Assembly: GCA_027946555.1 (NCBI GenBank)
Contig: JAPEVC010000277.1
Span: 1-43,240, forward strand
Direction of reading: 5' to 3'
Length of the DNA stretch: 43,240 nt
Source: Gnomoniopsis sp. IMI 355080
Lineage: Eukaryota; Ascomycota; Sordariomycetes; Diaporthales; Gnomoniaceae
Numbering within the stretch: the first letter of the stretch is position 1; every line of letters starts with the position of its first letter. Made by a program: the position numbers and the translations under genes. The notes beneath the pieces were generated by a model. The model was not told the DNA's origin, made no database searches, and was given only the letters and a program-made list of their open reading frames with translations. This document shows, piece after piece, positions 34,301 to 43,240 of this stretch.

Positions 34301-34904
34301 GGGCGCATGTCTAATGCAGATACGGCATTTGCGCGTTGCGGAGGCAGGCGAGGAGGTGCAAGTCCTCACGGCGGCTACAGACGGAAACATTGCGCTCTGG
34401 AACATGTCTATGGTAAACGACAAGGCGACGAAAGCTGTGTACGAGCTGGTTGAGGTCGTGGGGCTGCACCAGAGCGGCATCAAATCCCTAGACGTAAGAT
34501 CCACATCGCAAGATGGCTACATCGTCGTCACCGGCGGCGACGACAACGCGCTAGGGCATATGTTGCTTGTATGGTCCTCCGCGCGAAGTTGCTACATGGT
34601 GGGATCCCGCTCGCTCGCGAATGGAGCGCATGCGGCTGCTGTTACGGGACTGTGTATCACCGGCGTAGATGTCCCTCCTGATCAAAGTGGGCGCATTGTG
34701 CGAGTATGTACGGCGAGCAATGACCAGCGGGTCAAATCCTGGCGGATAGTGCTTGGGAGGGAGTCCAGGGCGACAAGGGTGAAACTGGTGCAGGATCGTT
34801 ACAGTGCTATTGCTGACTGTGGGGACCTGGAGACTCTAAAGGGGGGAAGATATGCTGTGGTTGTTGGTGTTGGTATGGAATTTTGGGACTTGCCGTCGAA
34901 CTAG
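31371..34904 (+). CDS. WDR6/Rtt10 (Trm734)-like WD40 repeat protein
   Basis: WD40 scaffold of 1177 aa in one intron-free frame. In yeast, Rtt10/Trm734 partners Trm7 for 2'-O-methylation of tRNA position 34 and also has a role in endosomal recycling; human WDR6 is the counterpart. The start MTLHHASPTALQRAHIHSPI is followed by SGQDTHLHIHTT and GGPWLALL, as in WDR6 proteins. Clear WD units include GHEGSIFGVDIS...LASCSDDRTIRVWDIS (~219-265), HGREIKAVAAS...LATGAEDTTVQIWTY (~817-850), HTAGIQSLKW...EELYIWRV (~868-900) and HQSGIKSLDV...GGDDNALGHMLLVWS (~1032-1070). Weaker blades fill the rest, consistent with two or three propellers. It contains an Asp-rich connecting segment but no catalytic domain. 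The homology to WDR6 is good by order and length; the tRNA role is inferred from the family. Confidence 0.85.
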   Translation: MTLHHASPTALQRAHIHSPITALAFYSFPGNDTSTLHLLSGQDTHLHIHTTNNYHQVASIEIFLAQPIQGISTSVAGDVLLWGGPWLALLTHERITQLISQQQPAALEGTEVLRGTDWIYHASLASPTLAAVVTAHNEVFPLHITRTPGAECMLRWGRVRAPPSSRPILYAARLEHVAEGEVLVAAGTVFGEIVVWRCRVDEEMGTDGAVEVLYVFTGHEGSIFGVDISPAMTVAGNATRLLASCSDDRTIRVWDISDSTSAWTRLPTDEKNHAESRSFPEARETGFGENGVLDLGAQAGCVSSEPIAMAMGHVSRIWDARFAPCTPPGGAIQALTVYSFGEDATAQRWRLDLNELVETASVNGSTKKVSRAAGFAASLTHEAILHRHSGKHIWSSAILQPTSADNKTLIVTGGSDGKINLVEEISPTKDTRSVMLDISGTEVVRCFPDAAMQNGHADALPRATQRKKSKLEEEPFLMYALLTAESAIATTSTGRIFSGLLLRGSELSWSEVGMPQGIRNDLRQYQIVRSAGTGIALLGSTSGSVYLYRDGAVEQVCKLPRKISDIFTVPVNDLASLGLGAGGRPSSLLPIIVSTMGSSQVTFLVLNLTASGSVIQQEHPIELEAGFIPTAIGCCGGCLVFGSRNGALMVYKPSHNGETTFERATRIERPFTKDAVSSITPLPPKDDSPAPYFLTTSRDGRYRIYEISTTSSVQVELRHEAVPPLGPMIESAVFTPSTPSHPPELILAGFRSKYFIVWNETRQVELANVECGGAFRSFTHRVDSAHPANVAFIWTRASRTCVYSQTELSQRVLKPGGHGREIKAVAASDAAGLLATGAEDTTVQIWTYHADDKGRGTTGLTRLAVIEKHTAGIQSLKWASAKYLLSSSGNEELYIWRVTRLDESAYEGLAVVGEGVYPDKTRDGDLRIMSFDVEVLAPQDTCDEVLCLSLVLSNSTLRTYRYCKTDGFALLAEGRYTGACLMQIRHLRVAEAGEEVQVLTAATDGNIALWNMSMVNDKATKAVYELVEVVGLHQSGIKSLDVRSTSQDGYIVVTGGDDNALGHMLLVWSSARSCYMVGSRSLANGAHAAAVTGLCITGVDVPPDQSGRIVRVCTASNDQRVKSWRIVLGRESRATRVKLVQDRYSAIADCGDLETLKGGRYAVVVGVGMEFWDLPSN

Positions 34905-37900
34905 ATGTGGGTATCACAGAAAAGTCGTTGAAAGTAAATACCCATTTGGTCTGAATTTTATTTGACTGTCCTGTTATGATAAGTCGTGTACCACTCCACA
35001 CGCCCCCCCCCCCCCCACATACACACCAGTCTTCTTCCCAACACGTCTACCTCGAGGGGAATAAATCACATCTGAGACTTGTAGTGATGGAATGCAGACA
35101 GACGCTTTTCTTTTTTTAAAAAAATAAAAAAATAAAAAAAATCCAAATTTGGACAGCCAAATCAAGACTTTCTATTGATGGATACCTACCTAGTAGTCAT
35201 TCCCTTGCAATGATCTCTTTGACGTGAAATCCATCCTATTTTAATTACATGCCCGTTCATATTCGGAAGTTACCGTGTCACATGCAGACGACAAGACGTA
35301 GCGAACGAACAGGGTCAAACATCTGGGTGACGTGCGTCACCTGGATCCTGGGTATCCATTCACATCAACGTGGCCAGCAAACCAAGGCGGGCATGGTTGA
35401 TGGCCGTTAAGCGAGACATCCTAGAAGTCGTGGCAGACGACAGACAATGTGCGTGAAACAAGCGGCGTCCCCGTTTCTCGGCTGTTTTTTTTTTTTTTTT
35501 TGAAAGAAGAGAGGCGCCTACTATTCGTGTCACAGGCGCAGGAATTGTTTGTGTTGGATACTTAATCAATCCACATACACACCCACACACTGTGAATTAA
35601 CCCGCCGCATGAATAAGACCGGGTTCAAGAAAACGAGCAAGCCCAATCGAGCCAAAAGTCTCGACTCAATTATGCCGCATTCTCCAGATTGGTTTATCCA
35701 TGAGCAGGGGGTGGGGGGGGGAGCAAGCTTAGGGTTTTCGTCTTGGCTGGCAAAGGGAAGCGCAATCCTTTTTCCTTCTCTCATTTTTTACAGCTTTTTT
35801 TCTCTCCTTTCTTGAGGGGTGATCAAGCTCGGGCCGGAGTGGCCCTGCATTAGCTTGAACGTAGGAGTAGATCTGCTCGTTCTTGGGTAGAAAGGTGGTC
35901 ATGCGCCTGTGATTCTGTCAAGGTATGAGGAGGTCATGTGGTGTTCGTGATGTAAGCTGAAGCGTGGCTGGGGTGTTTGGGTTGAGAGGCTGCCGATGGA
36001 CATTGGAAGAAGCCTTGGCCACCGGTGAGCACAGGGGTTGGGACGTGTGGGGCAAATGCTTGTCGATTGATATTCTTGTTGCCTCTTCTGCGTACTGGGT
36101 GTGTCGGCTAGATACGGATAGGTTGTCGTTGCTCGTTAATAATGGTTTTGTTTCTTTCATAATACCTGGAAAAGAGGTAGTGTGTAATGGCAGTGCTCTT
36201 CTGATCAAAGTTGACTTCCAAGGTTTGCTGTGGCCAATTAACAACGTTTGCCAGGACCCGTCGCAATGGTTCCAGGGCAGGTACGTACCAGTCGCGCACA
36301 TAGTACTGACACTACAATTATAGTACAGTTACATGCCATGGCACTGTACTATGTGCATGTGGCGGGCCCTCCATGCCAAGACCTGGGGGAGGGCTTGCAG
36401 CAGACTCGCAACCTTGACTGTGCACGTTTTCAAGGTCGACGTTGGGCTAGTGTGGCACAAGCGTTCACTCACTCTCCTTTTCATGGACATTATAATGTTT
36501 GTTAGGAAATGGGCACTAGTACAGAAGTCACAGCCACATGTGGAATACCGTATCTCAAAAGTGAAAGATAAAGTCTCAGCCGGTCTGGTGGTAAGGCTGG
36601 TGCAATTACTTTAGATAAAACTTTGTCTGTGCTGGTCGCCAAGCAGTCGTCCGAATGAGCCTCCTTGGACAAGTGGCCACGGTCGTTACAGCCAGCAATC
36701 AGGGTTCGAGGCTAAAAGTAGTCCCAGATTCTGACAATGCTCTCTGCCCATAATCTCTATCTACACTGGAAGACACTATCTCTGCATAGCAAACCCACCC
36801 ACCCCACTGGATCCCATCCTTGCTGTCTTGGACTGCCAGAACCGCCATTTTCAGATACCAAGTAGGTACCAAACACGAGACCACGGACTATCACAACTCA
36901 ATCTGGACCTTGATCCGTTGCTCGGTCTTCCCTCGCACGTGTGTGGCTAGCATCGTTCGCAAAAGTAAGAGAATCAAAGACCTCGCACATGATTGCCTAG
37001 TACCGCACTCACCGGTGTGAGAACGTCTCGATTGCAACCTGGATGCCACCCTATCAGACTCGGTCGCTCCTGCTGTATCCTAGACATTCCTACCGGGCTG
37101 CCGGGGTACTTGCGCCTACTCGGTGCTTGCAACTCGCACCTACCCAGACTTCACCTTGTTCGTTTTCCTCAACACAAGATTCACTTTCGCCTTTACTCCC
37201 CCGCGACACAATCAACGCACACATCACCCCGTGTCCCTTGATCTCGCTCTTCCCCGCCGCCTGCTTCCCTCGGCCCTCGGAGCTGTGAGTAATTCCTCCT
37301 TCTTTGACCTTCGTCACAACCTAGGTAGTTGCACCGCTGCCCCGGATCCACTAGGCTACATCCGTCTCAGCTCGTCGCGGCCAGCCCAAACGCCGACCCA
37401 CTTGGTCGTGTTGCCTGGCGCCGTCAACTTCATTCAGCCTCTACACGCACACACGTCCATCGTCATTCGCCCCGCCGTTGCATTCGCTGGCCCTGTCATG
37501 CTGCCAGCTTCCTCCCTTCCATCTCTAACTTTGGCCTGTCCTCAAGCAACGCTGACCATATGCCAAGTTCCTTTCCTCACTTCAGATCGACTTCGCATAC
37601 ACCTCTACCCTCGTCCAGGCATCTGACCTCATTGCCTTCTCACCCAAGGCAAGGCAAGGCGACTTCTCACGACCAACTAGCTTCTTATTCTCGAGCTGCC
37701 CTTTATCTTACTTTCCTCTCCACCCGCGACACCATCGTCCATCACCAGCCACGGAGCCAATTCAAGGCCTTCGTCGTCCCACCACCGCTACGCGACTCGT
37801 CGCCGTTCTAGTCCGACTATACCACCCTCCATAAAACGCCCTTGCGCAAGCGGCTACAAACAACACCCTTCACCCACCGGCGAAGACGGGTGCAGCGACA

Positions 37901-38007
37901 GGCCTCTGTGGGTTCGCCAACATAGACCACACACCTCCGCCGCGCACACCGTTTAGCCTGCCGATTCACGTCGCATTTTCGACGGGCTCCAATTCTCTAC
38001 CGACGCA
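34905..38007. other. 3.1 kb intergenic region with homopolymers and a pyrimidine-rich leader
   Basis: Contains a C14 run (35003-35016), an A/T-rich stretch (~35110-35141), a T17 run (35485-35501) and a G9 run (35713-35721). A dual hairpin occurs at 36296-36356 (listed). The last ~900 bp before the phosphatase is C/T-rich, typical of fungal core promoters and leaders, and holds overlapping open frames of 160-167 codons (37123-37626 and 37329-37811). A GTGAGT at 37285 with CTAG at 37351-37354 could delimit a 70-nt leader intron. No protein gene is supported. Confidence 0.5.
36296..36356. repeat. Inverted repeat with two alternative pairings
   Basis: GCACATAGTAC (36296-36306) is the exact reverse complement of GTACTATGTGC (36346-36356). 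Within it, ATAGTACAGT (36320-36329) is the reverse complement of ACTGTACTAT (36343-36352). The right-hand arm can thus pair with either left arm, giving a long-loop (39 nt) or short-loop (13 nt) stem. Confidence 0.8.
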
Positions 38008-39695
38008 ATGGGTAATCAGCCATCAAAGGACGGCAGCACATCCAGGCCAACCAGTGCTGGCGGTCCGGACGCCCTGCAGTCGTTGCCCTCATTCAGCAAG
38101 TCCGATACCAAAGAATCAGCGAGATCTTTCAAGACTCTGCGATCCAAGATCCCAGGAAATAAGACCGACAGCCCTCGAAACTCGACACTGCTATCTAATG
38201 GCGACGCGGATAAGTCGGACTCGGAAACACTCAGGTCCAGTAGGTCTGGCAGGAAAGCAAGGGCCTCTGATCCTGCCATAGCGCCGACTTCGCCCTCTTC
38301 CGTCGACACCTCCGGCTTGACCTCTCCGCTCGATGACTCCCAGCCTCCACCCTCGCCCATCCAGTCTGCCTCGCACATGTCAGGCAAGCACGATGTCAGT
38401 GCTGCACAGGCCTCTGGTGAAGTCGACCACGTCTCAGACGCCCCGCCATCAGGAGTGCCGAATCCCAACGCCGAGCCGCAGCTACCAGGGCCTACGATCT
38501 TGGTCAAACGCGACAACATTGCCAACCCCATCTATGGAAGCGGCTCTCCAGGCCAAGATTCGAGCGGCAATGTCGCCATGGGTGACATTAAGGACATTGA
38601 CCTGGATGACTTTATCAAGAGACTTCTGGACGCTGCATATGCTGGCAAAGTGACCAAGAGCGTGTGTCTCAAGAACGCAGAGATTGTGGCAATTTGCCAT
38701 CGTGCCAGGGAGGTCTTTCTGTCCCAGCCTGCACTGCTTGAACTAGATGCTCCCGTCAAGATCGTCGGCGATGTACACGGGCAATTCACAGATCTCATTC
38801 GCATGTTTGAGATGTGCGGCTTCCCTCCTTCCGCTAACTTTCTCTTCCTGGGCGACTACGTCGATCGGGGCAAGCAATCCCTCGAGACCATCCTTCTCTT
38901 GCTCTGCTACAAGCTCAAGTTCCCAGAGAACTTTTTCCTGTTGCGCGGCAACCACGAATGCGCTAATGTTACACGCGTGTACGGCTTCTACGATGAATGC
39001 AAGCGGCGGTGCAACGTCAAGATCTGGAAAACCTTTATCGATACCTTCAACACGCTTCCCATTGCCTCGATTGTCGCAGGCAAGATCTTTTGTGTGCATG
39101 GCGGTCTGTCACCCGCACTTAGGGACATGGACGACATTCGCAACATCGCACGGCCGACCGATGTCCCTGACTATGGGCTGCTGAATGATTTACTGTGGTC
39201 GGATCCTGCCGACATGGAACAAGACTGGGAAGCGAACGAGAGGGGAGTGAGTTACTGCTTCGGCAAGAAAGTCATCACCGACTTCTTGACAACACATGAC
39301 TTTGATCTTGTCTGCCGAGCACACATGGTGGTCGAGGACGGCTACGAGTTCTTCACCGACAGGGTATTAGTTACTGTTTTTAGTGCGCCGAATGTGAGTT
39401 CCTTTGCCATACTAACCTACTGGGCAATGACGAGGCTGACTTGTAACTTCAGTATTGTGGCGAGTTCGACAATTGGGGCGCGGTTATGTCTGTTTCATCT
39501 GAATTGCTTTGCAGCTTCGAGCTGCTGAAGCCACTAGACTCGAATGCGTTGAAGAGTCATATCAAGAAGGGGCGAAATAAAAGACAGCAGATGCTTAATA
39601 GTCCGGTATGTTTCCGCAGTCCAACCATTGCCAATTGGCTCACGGCTAACGTCAAGACAAAACAGCCCGCGAATGTGTATCCTCAGAGTGTATAG
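38008..39695 (+). CDS. PPZ-type serine/threonine protein phosphatase (PP1-related)
   Basis: PP1-like metallophosphatase with a long regulatory N-terminus, as in yeast Ppz1/Ppz2 and Aspergillus PpzA, which act on salt and K+ homeostasis and cell-wall integrity. Exons 38008-39393, 39453-39605 and 39666-39695 (introns 59 and 60 nt, phase 0) give 522 aa. It begins MGNQPSKDG, a good N-myristoylation site (Gly2). Residues ~1-200 are Ser/Pro-rich and disordered. The catalytic core starts near DLDDFIKRLLDAAYAGK and carries GDVHGQ (254-259), GDYVDRG (282-288), RGNHE (313-317) and HGGLSP (364-369), so metal and phosphate ligands are intact. The final exons add APN-YCGEFDNWGAVMS and a short tail ending NVYPQSV. 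The long 5' leader may carry upstream ORFs. Confidence 0.94.
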
Positions 39696-41364
39696 GGACG
39701 ACCTCGGAGTTGGAGTTGGAGTTATTAACAAGCGGACTGCCCCCATCAACCGCGCAAATCATGATGCTGAACCTGCAGACGTGCGCGACACATCGTGAAG
39801 GCCGACTCTCATTCATGCCGGTAGAAGGCTAGAAAGAAAAGGGAGGCCAAGTCTAGTCTCTTACACTTGAGGGTATAGAACACGGAGGAACACTATGCTT
39901 TGGGCATACCAGCCATGGGAAAGGTTCCATCAGTCATGATTTGATTGCTATAAACGCATCAAGTGTGCTGCGACGAAAGGAGTTGGCCAAGTTGGAATGC
40001 GAAGACAAGTTCGACCTCGCGAAGTGACAGACACTCCACTCGAGATACCAATGTTGATGATGGAGTCTGACACAGCAACGCGAATGATATACTACGCCTG
40101 GTTGAGGAACGGGTTGGGCGCAGGCGGACTGCGATTACGCTCAAGGCAGCAGTGGGGCTTGACTGGAGAATATACATGTACACGAGAAAACTTGAGGTGG
40201 CCTATTCCAAAAGCCGGGCGTTCGGTTGGCAGAATTGCAACGCAGAAAGAATAGGTTGGTCATCCTTTCATACTAAAGGATGATACCTCATCCAGGTACA
40301 CAAACAAGCTTAAATGGGCATCGTCATACCTTTCTGTAATCCATCATGGTCATTCAAAACCGCGCAACAAAACGTGTGACGACTGGTGAGAGCTATTGTT
40401 AAATGCATCATCGTAAGATGTGTGGCTCTACATTGATACTACTTATTATTAAACTTGAAGCAAGAAAGTACCTAGTAAACATGACCAGTAAAGTCTCTGC
40501 CACCCCCACCCCCCTCTTTCCAAAGGAGGAGCGCGGGCGGGGTCAGAATCTTTGATTACCATAAAGTCTGTTTGTATATATGAACAATAGCTTGCAGTGG
40601 CCATAAATTCATTCGTATATTCGATTGCTTACTCAAACCTCTATGAAAGCACGTTTAGCGCACAGGAAGGCAGGTTGATTGGAACCCCTTTCCTGTAGGC
40701 GTAATTCATGCCATTAAAGTTCTTGTGCTGCTTCTCTCCCGCTATAGTATAGTATTCTCTTGCTCTAGGATCGACTTAGGTGTTCTCTTCTTGTTGTTTT
40801 GTTCGTTTCCGAAAGACAAAATATCACACTCCATACTCTTCACAGTTTCTACTTTTTGGTTGCAGCTTCATCAAAGTTGGAAGCAAAGAATAACCAAATG
40901 ATGAAATTATATTTTTGGCCATTACTGCAAATCCCAGCGCCGGTCCGTGCTATATCTCGAGAAAAACTCCCCCAAACCAAATCGCGCCCGTAACCTGCTC
41001 CAACTGACCAATGCTTACAGAGACACACACTGAGCCATTGAGGTCAACAACTCAGCTGCTGCTGTGGTTTCCCCTGTTGTACAGACTTCTGCGCTTTCAC
41101 CATTCTCGCGGAACGCATCCATAGATCTGCGCTTTGTTCCTGGCTGCTACAGAGCCTTCTGTTCCAGACCCGAAGTTTGGTCATACTCCGCCAGGCCTTG
41201 TCTGCTGTCTCGTTTTATAAGTGAATCTTTTCTCCAGCGGACGGTGAATGTTCAGCCACAGTAATGCATGTATGGTTTCGCTCGACCTGATCATCTTCGT
41301 CGCTACCGTTCACCTAAGCAGCTATCCGCTTGTTCCGCACGCGCGGCCGCGACGCGCCGAGGAG
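39696..41364. other. Intergenic region between convergent phosphatase and RGG/Myb-like gene
   Basis: About 1.67 kb holding the two 3' ends. One short hairpin is listed separately. Open frames are short (at most 85 codons) without motifs. No RNA gene is recognised. Confidence 0.5.
40260..40283. repeat. 9-bp inverted repeat with 6-nt loop
   Basis: TCATCCTTT (40260-40268) pairs with AAAGGATGA (40275-40283) around CATACT. The stem can be lengthened past a small bulge by GGT/ACC. It lies 565 bp beyond the phosphatase stop codon. It might be a transcript 3' structure, but a role is not shown. Confidence 0.6.
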
Positions 41365-43240
41365 CTAGTCGTCATCACTGGAATCAATCACTATGACTTC
41401 CGAAACCCCGACTGTACTTGCTACCATTGGTGGGGGTGTCTCGTGAATTTCGGGGACGGCCTTGCTCAAGTTTTTGGTGTTCCTGGCAGCATCACATTCG
41501 TTTGTCATGTTCTGCTCCATGCCGTTCACATTTGCTTTCTGACCCTCTGTTGTTTTTTCCTCCGACACATGCGGCGTGACCTTCTCCCTGTTCTTGCCAA
41601 CGTATTTACCACTCCGGACATATCCACTGTCTTGCGGCTTCTGCAGCGGTGGGTGCCCCTTGATCTCAGAATCAACAACTCCGTCCCTAGCGCTGCTTTC
41701 TAGTGTGGTGTCGTCAGTATTGTTGTCATTTGCGGCAAATCCGGTAGTTCTTAAGATTCCTATCCTTAACTCTTGCGCCTTTGTGTCTTGCTTGTCCTCC
41801 TTCCGTTGTAGACGAGAGTGGGCTACACTGAGTTGTGCCTGGCAAATCACCTGGAGCTGGCCGAAATGGTCCATGTCTTCGATTTGTCCCGATCTCTTCT
41901 TCCACTTAGGCAACTTGAGGAGTTCGAGATATTTGCCTCGCAAACCCGGAACACTCCATTGTTTGAAGTCGGTCGCGGTGGCTTTCATGTAGGACATTCC
42001 GCTGGCCCTCAGAGCAACTATGAGCTCAGACTCGTTGTCGTCCCATGCGTGTGTGTGTCGTATCCTCTTTCTGAACCCGCCACCACCTTGTGGAGGTGGA
42101 GACTCGTGCAAGATATGTGCCCTTGCAGCAACAGTCTCAGTCTTGCCATCGCCTTCGCCTTTCGAGAGGCTTCGGCGGGTACCCGTGGGTGATAGGTCCT
42201 ACTCTTCTCCATCACGGTACCTTGCCGGCATCTGTCTAGGACGTTGCGACCGATCCAGCGAACTGCTGCCATCGTGAAAGCCATCCTCGTTGTCTCCCTT
42301 GTTGCTCTTTCTCCGCCTAGGCGTGTGGAATCCCCCTTCCTCGGTATCCAACATATCCTCGTCCGAGTCGGGTATCTGCCTCGTGCGCCTCCTAAGGCTG
42401 GGACTGTGATTGCTGCTGCCCGACCGCGGGATAGCGGTCTTAAAATCGGGATCCTCGTCATCACCTTCTACGTTCCTGCGTCGCTTGCGACCGCCTTTGC
42501 TACTAGGTGTACCTAGAGTAGCATGTGGTACCGTGCGTGGTGAATCGCGGACAGCTGAGACGTCTGACTTTTCGGGGTTGCCAGGCACCCTTTCGTCGTC
42601 AGTATGCACCCGCCGCTTCCGTTCGTCTCGTTCCGTCTTGCTCGTGGGACTCATTAAATTTGCAAAGGGTTGTGGCTCGCCATTGCTGGATACATCATCG
42701 TTGAGGGCAAACGCAGCGCTTGTTGTGACAGACCCGGTGTCCAAAGTACGATTTGCGGATCGCACACCACCCCGTAAGCCACCACCACCTCGTCGCGCTT
42801 TGAGAACACCTCGACCCCTACCTCGCCCACCCCTTTTACCCCGGGTACGTCGTTGAGGCACAGGGCTGTCAGAGTCTGCGTCAAGAGAATCAGCCATTTC
42901 AAGGACTTCCCGTTTTCGCTTTCGGCCTCCACGTGGACCCAGACCAACTCCACCGCGCTTCGCCTTAAGTGGTCTTGTCGGGTTGAAATCGTCGTCACGC
43001 TCATCATCATCGTCGTCGTCGTCGTAGGCCGGGGTGTCAAGCATGCTATCCTCATCCTCTTCGACGACTTTTGCCATGGGTGCCTTTTTGGTCTCGGCAC
43101 CAAGCTTGAGTCCACCTCTGCCCCGCCCACCTCGGCTGCCTCTACCACGACCGCCTCTGCTCCCTCTACCGCCCCCACTACCGCCACCCCAACCGGCCCC
43201 CCCACCCCCGTTCGGCCAGTTATCCCCCTCGTGTGCGTCG
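41365..43240 (-). CDS. RGG-rich, Myb/SANT-like nuclear protein (5' part outside window)
   Basis: Minus-strand frame open to the right edge. The visible N-terminal part is Gly/Arg-rich (GRGSRGGRGRGSRGGRGRG), then LKLGAETKKAPMAKV, an acidic run (YDDDDDDDERDDD) and a second RGG block (RGKRGGRGRGRG). The ATG at 43077 is probably internal, because the frame continues upstream with the same composition. The second part has a Myb/SANT-like helix set (HAWDDNESELIVALRASGMS...VPGLRGKYLELLKLPKWKKR) and ends VIVIDSSDDD. The two parts share one reading frame, split only by TAG at 42199-42201. A GTACCG donor at 42220 could join CGAAG (42170; 51 nt) or TGCAAG (42122; 99 nt), and both introns keep the frame and remove the TAG. 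Neither is a strong intron, so two separate products or a truncated isoform are possible. Likely nucleic-acid binding; the exact family is unknown. Confidence 0.7.

Noticed and set aside
35918..36323. 127- and 119-codon frames on opposite strands
   Set aside because: They overlap one another, lack motifs and sit in a region without coding character.
36640..36720. tRNA-like A and B boxes (TGGACAAGTGG, GGTTCGAGGC)
   Set aside because: No acceptor stem or anticodon arm can be paired around them, and no pol III T-run follows.
42199..42201. Programmed stop-codon readthrough
   Set aside because: The context TAG-GAC is not a known readthrough motif such as TGA-CTA, so an intron or isoform is a simpler explanation.

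Overview
The window is nuclear DNA of a filamentous ascomycete (Pezizomycotina; Dothideomycetes is my guess from overall gene style, not proven). The signs are large, mostly intron-poor genes, short 49-85 nt GT-AG introns, no operons, and fungal protein families such as the ERMES subunit MDM12, a SUR7/PalI membrane protein, a PPZ-type phosphatase, an ACSF3-like ligase and a microsomal P450. I see no viral, plasmid, CRISPR or intact transposon content and no convincing tRNA or rRNA gene.

Layout: (1) 1-1268, minus: 5' part of an acyl-/malonyl-CoA synthetase running off the left edge. (2) 2189-5020, minus: a 943-aa, largely disordered protein with one compact central block, family not recognised. 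(3) 6217-13826, plus: FAB1, the PI3P 5-kinase (FYVE, chaperonin-like, Cys-rich and lipid kinase domains), with one intron inside the kinase domain. (4) 14454-16361, minus: a seven-exon cytochrome P450 of 516 aa, divergent across 1.9 kb from (5) 18293-19534, plus: a four-exon NmrA/isoflavone-reductase-like NAD(P)-binding protein of 339 aa. This pair looks like a small secondary or xenobiotic metabolism module inserted among housekeeping genes. (6) 20699-23041, minus: NOC2, ribosome biogenesis, head-to-head with (7) 23326-24181, plus: VPS28 (ESCRT-I, three exons, 240 aa), which is tail-to-tail with (8) 24327-25841, minus: MDM12 (ERMES). (9) A 3.7 kb region without a supportable gene precedes (10) 29566-30711, plus: a SUR7-like four-TM protein. 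(11) 31371-34904, plus: a WDR6/Rtt10(Trm734)-like WD40 protein. (12) A 3.1 kb gap with homopolymer runs and a two-way hairpin precedes (13) 38008-39695, plus: a PPZ-type Ser/Thr phosphatase with a predicted N-myristoyl site. (14) 41365 to the right edge, minus: 3' part of an RGG-rich, Myb/SANT-like protein ending in a SUMO-interaction-type motif. Its two open halves share a frame and are separated by a single TAG that a small intron could remove.

Most genes are independent housekeeping genes. Several concern membranes and endosomes: FAB1 makes PI(3,5)P2, VPS28 sorts ubiquitinated cargo, MDM12 tethers ER to mitochondria, SUR7 organises plasma-membrane domains, and the yeast WDR6 homologue is linked to endosomal recycling as well as tRNA methylation. 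I do not infer a functional cluster from this. The points most worth checking are the VPS28 upstream ORF that overlaps the start codon as ATGA, the TAG/intron ambiguity in the right-hand gene, the P450/NmrA pair with a CGG-N5-CCG site, the competing hairpins near 36.3 kb, and the unrecognised 943-aa protein. I did not find a clear new multi-gene system.
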